From: Pseudomonas kielensis
GTDB lineage: Bacteria; Pseudomonadota; Gammaproteobacteria; Pseudomonadales; Pseudomonadaceae
DNA: 64,000 bases
Reading direction: 5' to 3'
Assembly (NCBI RefSeq): GCF_014236655.1
Contig: NZ_JACMYG010000012.1
Span: forward strand, 62,001-126,000
In this document: positions 52,395-62,219 of the stretch, piece by piece
Layout: each line of letters begins with the position of its first letter
How positions within the stretch are numbered: position 1 is the first letter of the stretch
Notes under the pieces: generated by a model
Databases searched by the model: none
What the model saw: the letters and a program-made list of their open reading frames with translations, nothing else
Told to the model about the DNA's origin: nothing
Position numbers and translations under genes: made by a program

Positions 52395-53513
52395 ATGTCG
52401 ACCCGTCGCCAATTCATCAAGCAGGTTTCGCTGGTTGCCGGATGGGCCGCCGGGGCGTCCATGGGCCTGCTGCCGTTGTCCGCGCGGGCGGCTGCCGCGG
52501 GTCCCTGGCACATGCCGGACGAAGGTGATCGGCACCAGCGTGCTTTTATCGCCTTTGGCGCACAGGACGCCATCTGGGAGGACTTCACCGCCGACGTGCA
52601 AGCGGCCCTCGGCCGGATCGCGCGCACCATCGCCCGCTATGAGCCGCTGACCGTGTTCTGTCGCGAGCACGAACGGGACCTGGCCGAACGGCACTGCGGC
52701 ACGGCCAACATCACCTATGTCGAAACCGAACTGGACGACATCTGGATGCGCGATATCAGTGCCAACTTCGTGGTTGACGGACACGGCGGGCTGGGCGCCG
52801 TGGATTTCAACTTCAACGGCTGGGGCAACAAACAGCTGCACCGCGAAGATGCACAGGTGGCCGCGCAGGTGGCCGAATTGGCCGAGGCCGATTACCTGCG
52901 CAGTGAACTGGTGGGCGAGGGGGGCGGGATCGAAGTCGATGGCCAGGGCACGGCGATCATGACCCAGAGTTGCTGGCTCAATCGCAACCGCAACCCGGAC
53001 TGGAGCCTGGCCGAGGTTGAGCAAGCCCTCAAGCAGCGCCTGGGTTTGCGCAAGATCATCTGGCTGCCGGGCATCAAGGGCAAGGACATCACCGATGCCC
53101 ACGTCGATTTTTATGCGCGTTTCGTCAAACCCGGCGTGGTGATTGCCAACCTCGACCAGGACCCGGCGTCCTACGACCACCCAGTGACGCTGGCCCACCT
53201 GGAGATTCTGCGCCAGGCCACCGATGCCCAGGGGCGCAAGCTGCAGGTGCACACCGTGTCGCCGCCGCTCAAGCCGCGCAACAACAGGTTCAGTCAAGAC
53301 AACCCGGATTTTGCCGCCGGCTACATCAACTACTTCGTGATCAACGGCGCGGTGCTGGCGCCGCAATTTGGTGACCGGGCGGCCGATCGCCGGGCCCTCG
53401 AGTTGCTGACCAGGCTCTACCCGGACCGCGAAGTGGTGCAACTGGACATCGACGCCATCAGCGCCGGGGGAGGAGGCATCCACTGTGTGACCAGTCACCA
53501 GCCGCAGGTCTAG
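52395..53513 (+). CDS. Tat-type exported agmatine deiminase family protein
   Basis: 372 residues from ATG 52395 (TTTGAGGAAACGCCTC precedes it); an ATG at 52362 overlapping the previous stop is possible. The N-terminus STRRQFIKQVSLVAGWAAG is a twin-arginine signal. The porphyromonas-type deiminase fold keeps Asp120 (WMRDISANF), His236 (DAHVDF) and Cys364 (GGGGIHCVTSHQ). It is only distantly similar to the cytosolic AguA 2 kb upstream. It probably deiminates agmatine or another guanidino compound in the periplasm; function inferred. Confidence 0.8.
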   Translation: MSTRRQFIKQVSLVAGWAAGASMGLLPLSARAAAAGPWHMPDEGDRHQRAFIAFGAQDAIWEDFTADVQAALGRIARTIARYEPLTVFCREHERDLAERHCGTANITYVETELDDIWMRDISANFVVDGHGGLGAVDFNFNGWGNKQLHREDAQVAAQVAELAEADYLRSELVGEGGGIEVDGQGTAIMTQSCWLNRNRNPDWSLAEVEQALKQRLGLRKIIWLPGIKGKDITDAHVDFYARFVKPGVVIANLDQDPASYDHPVTLAHLEILRQATDAQGRKLQVHTVSPPLKPRNNRFSQDNPDFAAGYINYFVINGAVLAPQFGDRAADRRALELLTRLYPDREVVQLDIDAISAGGGGIHCVTSHQPQV

Positions 53514-53751
53514 GTGGCGTGCTGACCCAGATGGCCATTTATTTTGGCCATTACGATCCCCTTTTGGCCAAGGTCCCCCTGTGTTCGGCGGCGGCACTGG
53601 GCAAAAATCGAAGACAGTTGGCCGATCCCGGAACGTGCACTCAAACCCTAACTAAAATCCGGATTCGCCTGCCCTTGGCTATCGTTTAACCCGCTGCCGT
53701 TTACAGAACATAAAAACCGTCGAACTAACGCCGCATTTGGGGAAACCATTC

Positions 53752-54852
53752 ATGGTCACGATGAACCGCATTCTGGGCGCCACCTTGTGTGGGCTGACGC
53801 TGCTGGCCAGCGCCGTGCACGCCGAACAGCGCGAACTGAGGGTGTACAACTGGGCGGACTACATCCTGCCCTCCGTGCCCAAGGATTTCGCCAAGCAAAG
53901 TGGCATCAAGGTCACCTGGGACACCTTTGACACCAACGAATCCCTGGAAGCCAAGTTGCTGACCGGCAACTCGGGTTACGACCTGGTGGTGCCCTCCAAC
54001 CAGTTTCTCGAGACCCAGATCAAGGCCGGGGTGTTCCAGAAACTCGACAAGTCGAAGTTGCCCAACTGGCAGCACCAGGACCCGGTACTGCTCAAGCTGC
54101 TGAACCAGAATGACCCGGGCAACCAGTACGGTGTGCCGTACATGTATGGCACGGTGCTGATTGGTTTCAACCCGGCCAAGGTCAAGGCTGCCCTGGGTGA
54201 AAATGCCCCCGTGGACAGTTGGGACCTGGTGTTCAAGCCCGAGAACATGGAGAAGTTGAAAGCCTGTGGCGTGGCGATGCTCGACTCGCCGACGGAAATC
54301 CTGCCATTGGCCCTGCACTACCTCGGGCTGGATCCCAACAGCCAGAACCCGCAAGACTACGAAAAGGCCAAGGCCCTGCTGCTCAAGGTTCGCCCCTACG
54401 TGGCCTATTTCAACTCGGCCAAGTACATGACCGACATCGCCAATGGCGATATCTGCGTGGCCATCGGTTACTCCGGCAGTTTTTATCAGTTCGGCAACCG
54501 CGCCAAGGAAGCCGGCAATGGCGTGGTGGTCGATTGGCGCCTGCCCAAGGAAGGCGCACCGATCTGGTTCGACACCTTTGCCATTCCCAAGAGCGCAAAA
54601 AACGTAGCCGAGGCCCACGAGTTTCTCAACAACCTGCTGGACCCGAAAGTCATCGCCCCCATCAGTGACTTCCTCGGTTACCCCAATGCCAACAAAGACT
54701 CGCTGGCGCTGATCAACCCTGAAATCACCGGCAACCCCAACCTGACGCCCACCAGCGAGGCGTTGAAAACCCTGTATGTGGTGCAGCCGTTGCCACAAAA
54801 GCTGGAGCGGGTGCGTACCCGGGTCTGGACCAGCATCAAGACCGACAAATAA
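53752..54852 (+). CDS. Polyamine ABC transporter substrate-binding protein (PotF/SpuD-like), second copy
   Basis: 366 residues. Signal peptide ends at AVHAEQ; LRVYNWADYILPSVPKDFAKQSGIKVTWDTFDTNESLEAKLL is the canonical PotF/SpuD/SpuE opening. It is closer to typical SpuD than the copy at 51262. A 238-bp gap before it contains the repeated TTTTGGCCA (around 53537-53565) but no gene. It stands at the end of the agmatine cluster and is followed by a hairpin terminator. Confidence 0.87.
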   Translation: MVTMNRILGATLCGLTLLASAVHAEQRELRVYNWADYILPSVPKDFAKQSGIKVTWDTFDTNESLEAKLLTGNSGYDLVVPSNQFLETQIKAGVFQKLDKSKLPNWQHQDPVLLKLLNQNDPGNQYGVPYMYGTVLIGFNPAKVKAALGENAPVDSWDLVFKPENMEKLKACGVAMLDSPTEILPLALHYLGLDPNSQNPQDYEKAKALLLKVRPYVAYFNSAKYMTDIANGDICVAIGYSGSFYQFGNRAKEAGNGVVVDWRLPKEGAPIWFDTFAIPKSAKNVAEAHEFLNNLLDPKVIAPISDFLGYPNANKDSLALINPEITGNPNLTPTSEALKTLYVVQPLPQKLERVRTRVWTSIKTDK

Positions 54853-54867
54853 GGCCCTTGCCCTGGA

Positions 54868-54892
54868 AAACTGCCACGCAAGGTGGCGGTTT
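54868..54892 (+). terminator. Hairpin terminator after second SpuD-like gene
   Basis: AACTGCCAC-GCAAG-GTGGCGGTT followed by TT: a short stem with a brief T-run 16 bp after the stop. Confidence 0.55.
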
Positions 54893-54960
54893 GCCTGGGC
54901 AGAAGCGTGAGTGAAGTCCTGATGTTGAGCGTTCGCAGCTTTCGCAAGCCCACTCAACCT

Positions 54961-55146
54961 GTGTGGGAGCGAGCCTGCTCGCGATGGACGTCAACGATGA
55001 CGCGCACTTGCTGGATGAACCTGTCGCTCTCAAGTTCTTCGCGAGCAAGCTCGCTCCTACAGTGAATCTGGCTGCCCACACATTTTGCGTACGGCCACCC
55101 AATCTGCGGGAGCGGGCCGGGCGGCTCACCGCTTGCCCGGGATGGC
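54961..55146. repeat. REPIN and further REP
   Basis: A full REPIN (54961-55062): TGTGGGAGCGAGCCTGCTCG, CGTCAACGATGACGCG dyad, and inverted TTCGCGAGCAAGCTCGCTCC. A third REP-like copy follows at 55105-55146 (TGCGGGAGCGGGCCGGGCGG...GCTTGCCCGGGATGG). Together they fill most of the 341-bp gap between the SpuD-like gene and the XRE regulator; the remainder shows nothing recognisable. Confidence 0.78.
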
Positions 55147-55193
55147 CGTACGTCACGGGGCAGGCCCAGCGAGTTAACGCTCGAGAGCCCCCC

Positions 55194-56051
55194 TCAACCC
55201 TCGGCGCTATCGTGCAGCGACTGCTCGTACGCTCGGGTCATGATCTGCCAGGTCTGGGCATCGGCTGGAATCAGGTGCTCGATGCGCAATGAACTCAGGG
55301 TGATGTCCTGGGGCATGCCGAAGGTGGTGAAGGTCGACAGGAAATTCAGTTCACCCTGGGCGCAGTCGATGCGGGTCAGTACCAGCGGTGGCAGTTCGGC
55401 GGTCATTGGCGGCGGGTTGGCCGGGGCGGGCAGGGTGTCCAGGAGCTGCGCCAGGGTCGGGTTGGCCATGGCCTCGCGGGTTGCGCGCTGCCAGGCCAGG
55501 CGGCGAATCTCCTCGGCGTTGCGCAAATGGTCGCCCAGCCCGCCCGGCTGCAGCAGCGTCACCAGCAGGTTGAGCTGCGTCGCCGCATCGGCCGGCAGTC
55601 CCACCAGATCAAAGAGCACCGCCGTGCTGGCGTTGGCGGCCAGCACCTCCCAGTGGCTGCCCAGCACAATCGCCGGCGCGGGGTTGTTGGCGTGCAGGAC
55701 ATGGCTGATGGCACCGCGCACCGCCTCCATGGGCGGTGCCGTCAGTGGTGTCGCTTCGTAGCGCGGCGCATAACCGGATGCCAGGAACACGCGGTTGCAC
55801 TGCTCCAGCGGTGCTTCCAGGGCGGTCAGCAGGTTGTGCAGGGTGCCAGGGCTCGGCTGGGCGCGGCCGGTTTCGATGCAACTCAGGTGGCGCTGGGAAA
55901 CCCCGGCAATCAGGGCCAGGTCGAGCTGGCTCAGCCGGGCCTGGCGGCGCAGCAGGCGCAACTGCTCGCCGGCGGTGGTCGGGGGCGTCGTGCGGGGAAA
56001 GGGTCGGATATCCATACGTTGACTCTGGCCGTGCGAAGGGGAGGCGTCCAT
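55194..56051 (-). CDS. XRE family transcriptional regulator with MmyB-like ligand domain
   Basis: 285 residues. Helix-turn-helix in GEQLRLLRRQARLSQLDLALIAGVSQRHLSCIETGRAQPS, then the MmyB-like domain with the RFNVIWANAxA-type core, here HWEVLAANASTAVLFDLVG, ending with ITLSSLRIEHLIPAD. MmyB-type regulators often control dehydrogenases with fatty-acid-like ligands. Start uncertain: ATG 56051 (MDASPS) or 56015 (MDIRPFP). It diverges from the DUF2834 gene. Confidence 0.78.
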   Translation of the reverse strand: MDASPSHGQSQRMDIRPFPRTTPPTTAGEQLRLLRRQARLSQLDLALIAGVSQRHLSCIETGRAQPSPGTLHNLLTALEAPLEQCNRVFLASGYAPRYEATPLTAPPMEAVRGAISHVLHANNPAPAIVLGSHWEVLAANASTAVLFDLVGLPADAATQLNLLVTLLQPGGLGDHLRNAEEIRRLAWQRATREAMANPTLAQLLDTLPAPANPPPMTAELPPLVLTRIDCAQGELNFLSTFTTFGMPQDITLSSLRIEHLIPADAQTWQIMTRAYEQSLHDSAEG

Positions 56052-56130
56052 GACCTCGGAGGTCATTGAGGGCCGGGCGACGATAGCACTAACCTGCCGT
56101 GCATCAACCGCCGATTGCAGGAAGCACCGC

Positions 56131-56457
56131 ATGTCCCGACCCTATCTCGCCCTGGCCGCCTTGAGCGGATTTTCGCTGTACACGGCCTGGACCCTATCGA
56201 TCGCCGAGCAATCGCTGCTGGCGTTCGGGCTCGGCCTGTTGTCCCGGCCGGACACCGCCCAGGTGGTGATCGACCTCTACCTGCTGGCGGTCATGGCCGG
56301 CGTCTGGATGTACCAGGATGCCCGAGCCAGGGGGCGCTCCCTGGTCTCGGTGCTGCCGTATTGGCTGCTCACCGCGATCTTCGTCTCGATCGGCCCGCTG
56401 TTGTACCTGGTGGTCAATGGCTTTTGCGCCAAACCCAGCGCCAGGGGGCAGGGATGA
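56131..56457 (+). CDS. DUF2834 family membrane protein
   Basis: 108 residues with three hydrophobic helices (about 3-24, 48-67, 82-100), with the LYLLAVMAGVWMYQDARARG turn of DUF2834 proteins. Function unknown, inner membrane. AGGAAGCACCGC precedes ATG 56131. Its stop overlaps the start of the MAPEG-like gene (ATGA at 56454-56457). Divergent XRE regulator 80 bp away may control the pair. Confidence 0.76.
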   Translation: MSRPYLALAALSGFSLYTAWTLSIAEQSLLAFGLGLLSRPDTAQVVIDLYLLAVMAGVWMYQDARARGRSLVSVLPYWLLTAIFVSIGPLLYLVVNGFCAKPSARGQG

Positions 56458-56888
56458 ACAGCACGCTGCACGTCTATGCCCTGTGCGTCCTGCTGTTGTT
56501 CGGGAAGATGCTGTTCATCTCCTGCTACCAGGGTTTTTTCCGTATCCGCCACCGGGTGTTCACCAACGCTGAGGACGCGCGTTTTTTCCAGCGCCAGGCG
56601 TTACCCCAGGAACTGCCCCAGGTACAACGGGCGGCCAGGGCCTGGGCCAATGACCTGGAAAACATTCCGCTGTTCTTCGTGCTGGGCGGGTTGTGCCTGG
56701 CCCTGGACACCGATGGCCAGGTCACGGCCATGTTGTTGTGCCTGTTCACCGGCGCTCGGGTGATGCACACCCTGATGTACCTCGGCGGCTGGCAGCCCTG
56801 GCGCACGATGGCCTATGGGGTCGGGCTGGCTTGCCTGCTGGCTATGGCTGGCCTGGTCACGGCGAGGATTTTTCCGGCAGCAGGATAG
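56454..56888 (+). CDS. MAPEG family membrane protein (microsomal glutathione transferase-like)
   Basis: 144 residues, four hydrophobic helices; VFTNAEDARFFQ, AWANDLENIPLFFVLGGLCL and ARVMHTLMYLGGWQPWRTMAYGVG are typical of MAPEG proteins (conserved ENIP and R..H..MYL). These trimeric membrane enzymes conjugate glutathione or modify lipids. Translationally coupled to DUF2834. Role in the cell unknown. Confidence 0.78.
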   Translation: MNSTLHVYALCVLLLFGKMLFISCYQGFFRIRHRVFTNAEDARFFQRQALPQELPQVQRAARAWANDLENIPLFFVLGGLCLALDTDGQVTAMLLCLFTGARVMHTLMYLGGWQPWRTMAYGVGLACLLAMAGLVTARIFPAAG

Positions 56889-56975
56889 GCTGCACAAATC
56901 TTCTAAACAGCGCGGTGCAAAGCGCGGTAAGTTGATCGCCCCCATTTTTTGCCCAGTGCAGGCGCCGGAGGCACC

Positions 56976-57812
56976 GTGGACGATCACCACTGGATCGAGC
57001 TGTCCCAGGATCCCGACACCGGGATCGAGTCGATCCGCGCCCATTTCCAGGGCCACGCCTATGACCCGCACTGGCATGACAGCTTCCTGGTGGGGATCAC
57101 CGAGCAGGGCGTGCAGCAGTTCAATTGCCGGCGGGTGCGCCACCTCAGTACGCCTGGCAAGGTGTTCATGCTGGAACCGGGGGAAATCCACGATGGGCAG
57201 GCACCCACCGAGGAAGGTTTCACTTACTCCATGCTGTACTTCGATCCCGCGTGGCTGGAGCAGCAACTGCGCCTGTTGTTCGAGCATGTGCCGCAGCACA
57301 GCCAGTTGGGCTTCGCCGACACCCTGAGCCAGGACCCAGGCTTGGCGATGTGCATTGGCCAGGCGTTCCAGGCGCTGCACCAGGGCGAGTTGCGCATCGT
57401 GCGCCAGAGCGCCACCGATAACTTGTTGGCCGCGCTCACCCGGCACCTCGACTGGCGTCAGCGCCAGGCCTTTGATCCACGCCTGCCACGGGTGGCCCAG
57501 GTGGCGCGTGACTACCTGCAGGCCCACGCCTTTGAAGACATCGGCCTGGATCAGTTGGCCCAGGTCTGTGGCGTCGATCGTTTTCGCCTGAGCCGCGCTT
57601 TCAAGTCGGCGTTCGGCCTGGCGCCCCATGCCTATCTGATCCAGCTGCGCCTGGCCCGGGCGCGCCTGTGGCTGGCGCGGGGCGAAACCCCGGCGCAGGT
57701 TGCCAGCGCCCTGGGCTTTGCCGATCAGAGCCATCTGGGGCGTTGGTTCCGCCGTGCCTATCGGCTCACCCCGGCGGATTACCGCAAGCGCTGCTCAAAC
57801 CTTCCAGACTGA
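56976..57812 (+). CDS. AraC family transcriptional regulator
   Basis: 278 residues from GTG 56976, with GCCGGAGGCACC as ribosome site; a TTG at 56949 also lies in frame. An N-terminal cupin (HAYDPHWHDSFLVGITEQG and MLEPGEIHDGQ) is followed by two HTH motifs (IGLDQLAQVCGVDRFRLSRAFKSAFG and ETPAQVASALGFADQSHLGRWFRRAYRLTP). It precedes a LysE exporter gene by 51 bp and likely regulates it. Confidence 0.83.
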   Translation: MDDHHWIELSQDPDTGIESIRAHFQGHAYDPHWHDSFLVGITEQGVQQFNCRRVRHLSTPGKVFMLEPGEIHDGQAPTEEGFTYSMLYFDPAWLEQQLRLLFEHVPQHSQLGFADTLSQDPGLAMCIGQAFQALHQGELRIVRQSATDNLLAALTRHLDWRQRQAFDPRLPRVAQVARDYLQAHAFEDIGLDQLAQVCGVDRFRLSRAFKSAFGLAPHAYLIQLRLARARLWLARGETPAQVASALGFADQSHLGRWFRRAYRLTPADYRKRCSNLPD

Positions 57813-57863
57813 GCCCCGTCGGCGCGCGAGCATGGCTCCCTGTCTGATCAAGGAGTCCCTGCC

Positions 57864-58460
57864 ATGCTGTCGTTTCTGCCTTTTCTGTTGTTTTCCTTCG
57901 TGGCCTCGATCACCCCGGGGCCGCTCAATATCCTGGTGCTGAGTCATGGTTCCCGACGTGGGTTGGTTGCCACCCTGCCGATTATTTTCGGCGCCTGTGT
58001 CGCAGCGGCACTGGTGGTGTTGATCGTCGGGCTCGGGTTGGGTGAGACGCTGGGGCGGTTCCCGCGTTTACAACAGGTGATGGTCTGGGCCGGGGCGCTG
58101 TGGCTGAGCGGGTTGGCCTGGCAGATCTTTCGCAGTACGCCGCCGTCCCTGGATTCGCCCGACACGCGCGACGCCGGTATGGGCGTGCTCGGTGCCGTGG
58201 CCCTGCAGGTGATCAACCCCAAAGTCTGGATGATGGCGGTGGCGGTGGCGAGTGTGTTTGCCGGCGACGGTGAACAGGCGTCGCGGATGTTGCTGTTGTC
58301 ATTGCTGTTCCTGTTGACCTGCCTGCCGTGCATGACCCTGTGGGCGTTGTTGGGCGTGGGCAGCGCCCGGGTACTGCGTTCGCCGCGGGCGTTTGTGCGG
58401 ATGAATCGTGGGTTGGCGGTGTTGCTGCTGGTGTCGGCCTGGAGCGGGGTGTTCATCTAG
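57864..58460 (+). CDS. LysE/RhtB family amino acid exporter
   Basis: 198 residues with about six transmembrane helices. The N-terminal SITPGPLNILVLSHGSRRG motif is diagnostic for LysE/RhtB (the TPGP turn), and the second half has GAVALQVINPKVWMMAVAV. Members export amino acids such as lysine, threonine or homoserine. ATG preceded by AAGGAGTCCCTGCC. Likely functional target of the preceding AraC regulator; substrate unknown. Confidence 0.86.
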   Translation: MLSFLPFLLFSFVASITPGPLNILVLSHGSRRGLVATLPIIFGACVAAALVVLIVGLGLGETLGRFPRLQQVMVWAGALWLSGLAWQIFRSTPPSLDSPDTRDAGMGVLGAVALQVINPKVWMMAVAVASVFAGDGEQASRMLLLSLLFLLTCLPCMTLWALLGVGSARVLRSPRAFVRMNRGLAVLLLVSAWSGVFI

Positions 58461-58470
58461 GCCAGGGTGT

Positions 58471-59112
58471 CTAGAGCAACGTGATTTCGATGCGCTCCTT
58501 GCCTTTGCCGGTGTTCTTGCGTTTGAGCTTGAGGGCGCCGATTTCTCCGGTGGAGCGCGGGTGAGTGCCACCGCAGGCCATGGTCGCAAACCCCTCGACC
58601 TGCCAGTAGCGGCGCTGCGCGGCCTCATCGCTGAAGGCGGTGATGATGGGCAGGTCGGCCTTCAACAAGGCAACGACCTGGGGCTCGATCTGCGGGAACA
58701 GGGTGGCGATGCTGGTCTCGCGGGCAAAGTCGATTCGCGCCTTGTCCGCCGAGATGTGGGCACCGAGGCGGGCGATGTCCGGTTCAAGCTGGTAGACCAG
58801 TTGCAGCACCATTTCCGCGGCAAAATGCAGGCGCATCAGGCGATACCGCCGTGCCCAGTCAATGCGCAGCTCGACTTCGCTGCCCACCTGCAGGCCATGC
58901 CCGGCGGGCAGGGTGTAGACAATGTCCAGGCCGTGTTTTTCCGCCGCCAGCACCGTCAGGCCCGCGAGGGTTCCGCTGTCACTCTCCTGACCACCGGAAA
59001 AGGCAAAGAACACCGTTTGTGCCAGACGCACCGCGTCCCCCTCGACCGCAGTGACCTGGGTTTGCAGCTCGGTTCGGTAAGGGTCTTGCCAGAAGAGTTT
59101 TTGCGTTGCCAT
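58471..59112 (-). CDS. Alanyl-tRNA editing protein, AlaX type
   Basis: 213 residues. FFAFSGGQESDSGT is the AlaX/AlaRS N-terminal GG-motif region, and CGGTHPR (Cys180, His184) is the metal-binding C-terminal motif of the editing domain. The first zinc motif reads HFAAE (His96, Glu100) rather than HTxxH, a change shared by a subgroup. It hydrolyses mischarged Ser- or Gly-tRNA(Ala) in trans. ATG 59112. It converges on the LysE gene (10 bp). Confidence 0.84.
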   Translation of the reverse strand: MATQKLFWQDPYRTELQTQVTAVEGDAVRLAQTVFFAFSGGQESDSGTLAGLTVLAAEKHGLDIVYTLPAGHGLQVGSEVELRIDWARRYRLMRLHFAAEMVLQLVYQLEPDIARLGAHISADKARIDFARETSIATLFPQIEPQVVALLKADLPIITAFSDEAAQRRYWQVEGFATMACGGTHPRSTGEIGALKLKRKNTGKGKERIEITLL

Positions 59113-59169
59113 GGTCTGCCACCGTCCTTGAGTACGTTGATGGCGAAAATCATAGAAGGGTTGCCGGCG

Positions 59170-60102
<933 letters not shown>

Positions 60103-60231
60103 TGGCCAACGGTAGCACGCCGTCCACATGAGATGGCGTTTGCTGCAGCTATAAAGTGCAAATGCTGCGTCTTCCGCCTCATCACGCTCAGGCATAGGCT
60201 TTTATCCATCACCGAGCGCGAGGCCTTATCC

Positions 60232-61647
60232 ATGAACACACTCCCCACAACAACCGCCACACAAGCGCCGCCCCTGGCCCCGTCGAGCCGCTGGGCACTG
60301 GCCAGCCTGTCACTGTCGATGCTGTTGCCGTCACTCGATACCAGTATCGCCAATGCTGGCCTGCCGGCCCTGGCCCGCACGTTCGAGGCCTCTTTTGCCC
60401 AGGTGCAGTGGATTGTCCTGGCTTACCTGTTGAGCATCACCACCTTGCTGGTCAGTGCCGGTCGCCTCGGTGACCTCCTGGGACGGCGACGCCTGCTGCT
60501 GTGTGGCATCACCTTGTTTACCCTGGCCTCATTGCTCTGCGGCCTGGCGCCCAGCCTTGGCTGGCTGATTGCCGCCCGGGCGCTGCAGGGGCTGGGCGCG
60601 GCGATCATGCTGGCCCTGACCCTGGCCCTGGTGGGCGAGACCGTGCCCAAGGCCCGGTTGGGCAGCACCATGGGCCTGCTGGGCAGCCTCTCGGCGATCG
60701 GCACGACACTGGGACCGGCGCTGGGTGGGGTGTTGCTGGTCGCCCTCGGCTGGCAGGCAATCTTCCTGGTCAGCGTGCCTCTGGGTCTGCTCAATGGCGG
60801 GTTGGCCTGGCGCTACCTGCCGCCGGATGGACCGCTCACCCGGGGCGAACAGCGCCGTTTCGATCTGCCGGGGAGCCTGCTGCTGGTGTTGACCCTGGGC
60901 GCCTATGCGTTGGCCATGACCCAGGGCCAGGGCGCGCTGTTGCTGCTGGCAGCCGTCGGCGCCGGGCTGTTTGTCTGGCGCCAGGGGCGAGCGGCGGTAC
61001 CCTTGGTCCGCCTGCCACTGCTGGGTGATCGGCAACTGAGCGCAGGCCTGGCCATGAGCCTGCTGGTGTCGACGGTGATCATGTCGACGCTGGTGGTCGG
61101 GCCTTTCTACCTGGCTCGCGGCCTGGGACTCGATGCCCTGGCAGTGGGGCTGGTGCTGGCGGCGGGGCCCGCCGCCGCGGCCCTCAGCGGGGTTCCGGCC
61201 GGGCGCCTGGTCGACCGTTTCGGCACGCGCCGCATGGCCCAGGCCGGGCTGCTGGGCATGGCGCTTGGCGCCACGTTGCTGGCACTGTTGCCGAGCGCCA
61301 GCGGGGTGCCCGGCTACCTCATGCCGATGCTGTTGCTGACCGCCAGTTATGGGCTGTTCCAGGCGGCCAACAATACCTCGATCATGGCCGCCATCGACCC
61401 GCAGCAACGGGGTGTGGTGGCGGGCCTGCTGAGCCTGTCACGCAACCTGGGGCTGATCAGCGGGACAGCGTGCCTGGGGGCGTTGTTTGCCTTCGCCACG
61501 GCGGCGGATGTGTCAACTGCGTCTGCGCCCGCGTTGGCCCGGGGGATGCATGTGTGCTTCGCGGTTGCCGCCGGATTGATCGTTCTGGCGCTGCTGATAT
61601 GCCATCTCGCGCAGGGCAAGCGTCGGCATTCAGGCGATCCCGACTGA
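60232..61647 (+). CDS. MFS transporter, DHA2 (14-helix) type
   Basis: 471 residues, around fourteen hydrophobic helices. Motif A in the first half is AGRLGDLLGRRRLLL, motif C-like GTTLGPALGGVLL around residue 155, and a DxxI opening SLDTSIANAGLP as in DHA2 drug exporters (EmrB-like, but without EmrA partner). Proton-driven export of drugs or metabolites. Divergent LysR regulator upstream; a small gene follows. Confidence 0.86.
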   Translation: MNTLPTTTATQAPPLAPSSRWALASLSLSMLLPSLDTSIANAGLPALARTFEASFAQVQWIVLAYLLSITTLLVSAGRLGDLLGRRRLLLCGITLFTLASLLCGLAPSLGWLIAARALQGLGAAIMLALTLALVGETVPKARLGSTMGLLGSLSAIGTTLGPALGGVLLVALGWQAIFLVSVPLGLLNGGLAWRYLPPDGPLTRGEQRRFDLPGSLLLVLTLGAYALAMTQGQGALLLLAAVGAGLFVWRQGRAAVPLVRLPLLGDRQLSAGLAMSLLVSTVIMSTLVVGPFYLARGLGLDALAVGLVLAAGPAAAALSGVPAGRLVDRFGTRRMAQAGLLGMALGATLLALLPSASGVPGYLMPMLLLTASYGLFQAANNTSIMAAIDPQQRGVVAGLLSLSRNLGLISGTACLGALFAFATAADVSTASAPALARGMHVCFAVAAGLIVLALLICHLAQGKRRHSGDPD

Positions 61648-61800
61648 TGTTCATCAGGGCGAGCGCCTCGACGAGCTCGCCCGCTACCCGGCAGTAAAGT
61701 GGCATCTGATCCGTATTTTTCATCTGTACCTGACGCTGTTTTCGATACAGCCCGGGCGCCACAATAGGGCCGCAACCCTGAACCTATTTTTGGAGGCCCG

Positions 61801-61884
61801 ATGTTCAAGATGGCGATGTTTCTCGGTGGATTCCTGCTGCTGACGATCATGATCGGCGCCCTTGCCACCATCTCCCCGGTGTAA
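61801..61884 (+). CDS. 27-residue membrane microprotein
   Basis: ATG at 61801 to TAA at 61882-61884. The product, MFKMAMFLGGFLLLTIMIGA then seven more residues ending in ISPV, is a single hydrophobic helix. A strong ribosome site TTGGAGGCCCG lies 4 bp upstream. The 153-bp gap before it contains CTGTA..TACAG-type symmetry around 61726-61748 and likely its own promoter. Sequence of this length cannot be checked by codon usage alone, but RBS, start and helix fit a real small protein. Function unknown. Confidence 0.6.
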   Translation: MFKMAMFLGGFLLLTIMIGALATISPV

Positions 61885-62219
61885 TCACCGCACGATCGTG
61901 TCAAATCTTGTAATAACTCTAAGCGGCAGAAAAATCCTGCCGCACTGTAGGATTGCGGACCCAATTTTCTACAGGTCCGTATGAACACCCTCCTGGAGCC
62001 TCCCAGTCGCTTTGCTCACCTTGCCGTTTGCTTTCCCTCCGTCAACGCCCGTAGGCCTATCGCGCCCATCACGGTTGCGTTGAACCGCCCAGGCACCTTC
62101 GTCGCCTGTTGTGCAGCACCCTTTACGCCGAACAAAACCGCCCCCATTGTGCGTTGCAGGGCGTCGCACCCGCGTGCGCGTCAATCGTTCAAGCTGATTC
62201 GAGAGAGCAAATAATCCCT
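61885..62219 (+). other. 335-bp region before the TerC-like gene
   Basis: Contains a hairpin GCGGCAG-AAAAATC-CTGCCGC (61923-61943) just after the microprotein, possibly its terminator although no T-run follows. The rest has an open 77-codon frame (61981-62214) I do not believe codes. No manganese riboswitch (yybP-ykoY) motif was seen even though TerC-type genes can carry one. Likely 5' UTR and promoter of the TerC-like gene. Confidence 0.4.

Noticed and set aside
54963..55292. 109-codon frame after the second SpuD-like gene
   Set aside because: It is a translation of REPIN sequence running into the antisense of the XRE gene.
61981..62214. 77-codon frame before the TerC-like gene
   Set aside because: Composition lacks normal codon pattern and no ribosome site; probably 5' UTR.
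61885..62219. yybP-ykoY manganese riboswitch before the TerC-like gene
   Set aside because: Expected GGGGAGTAG-type motif not seen.
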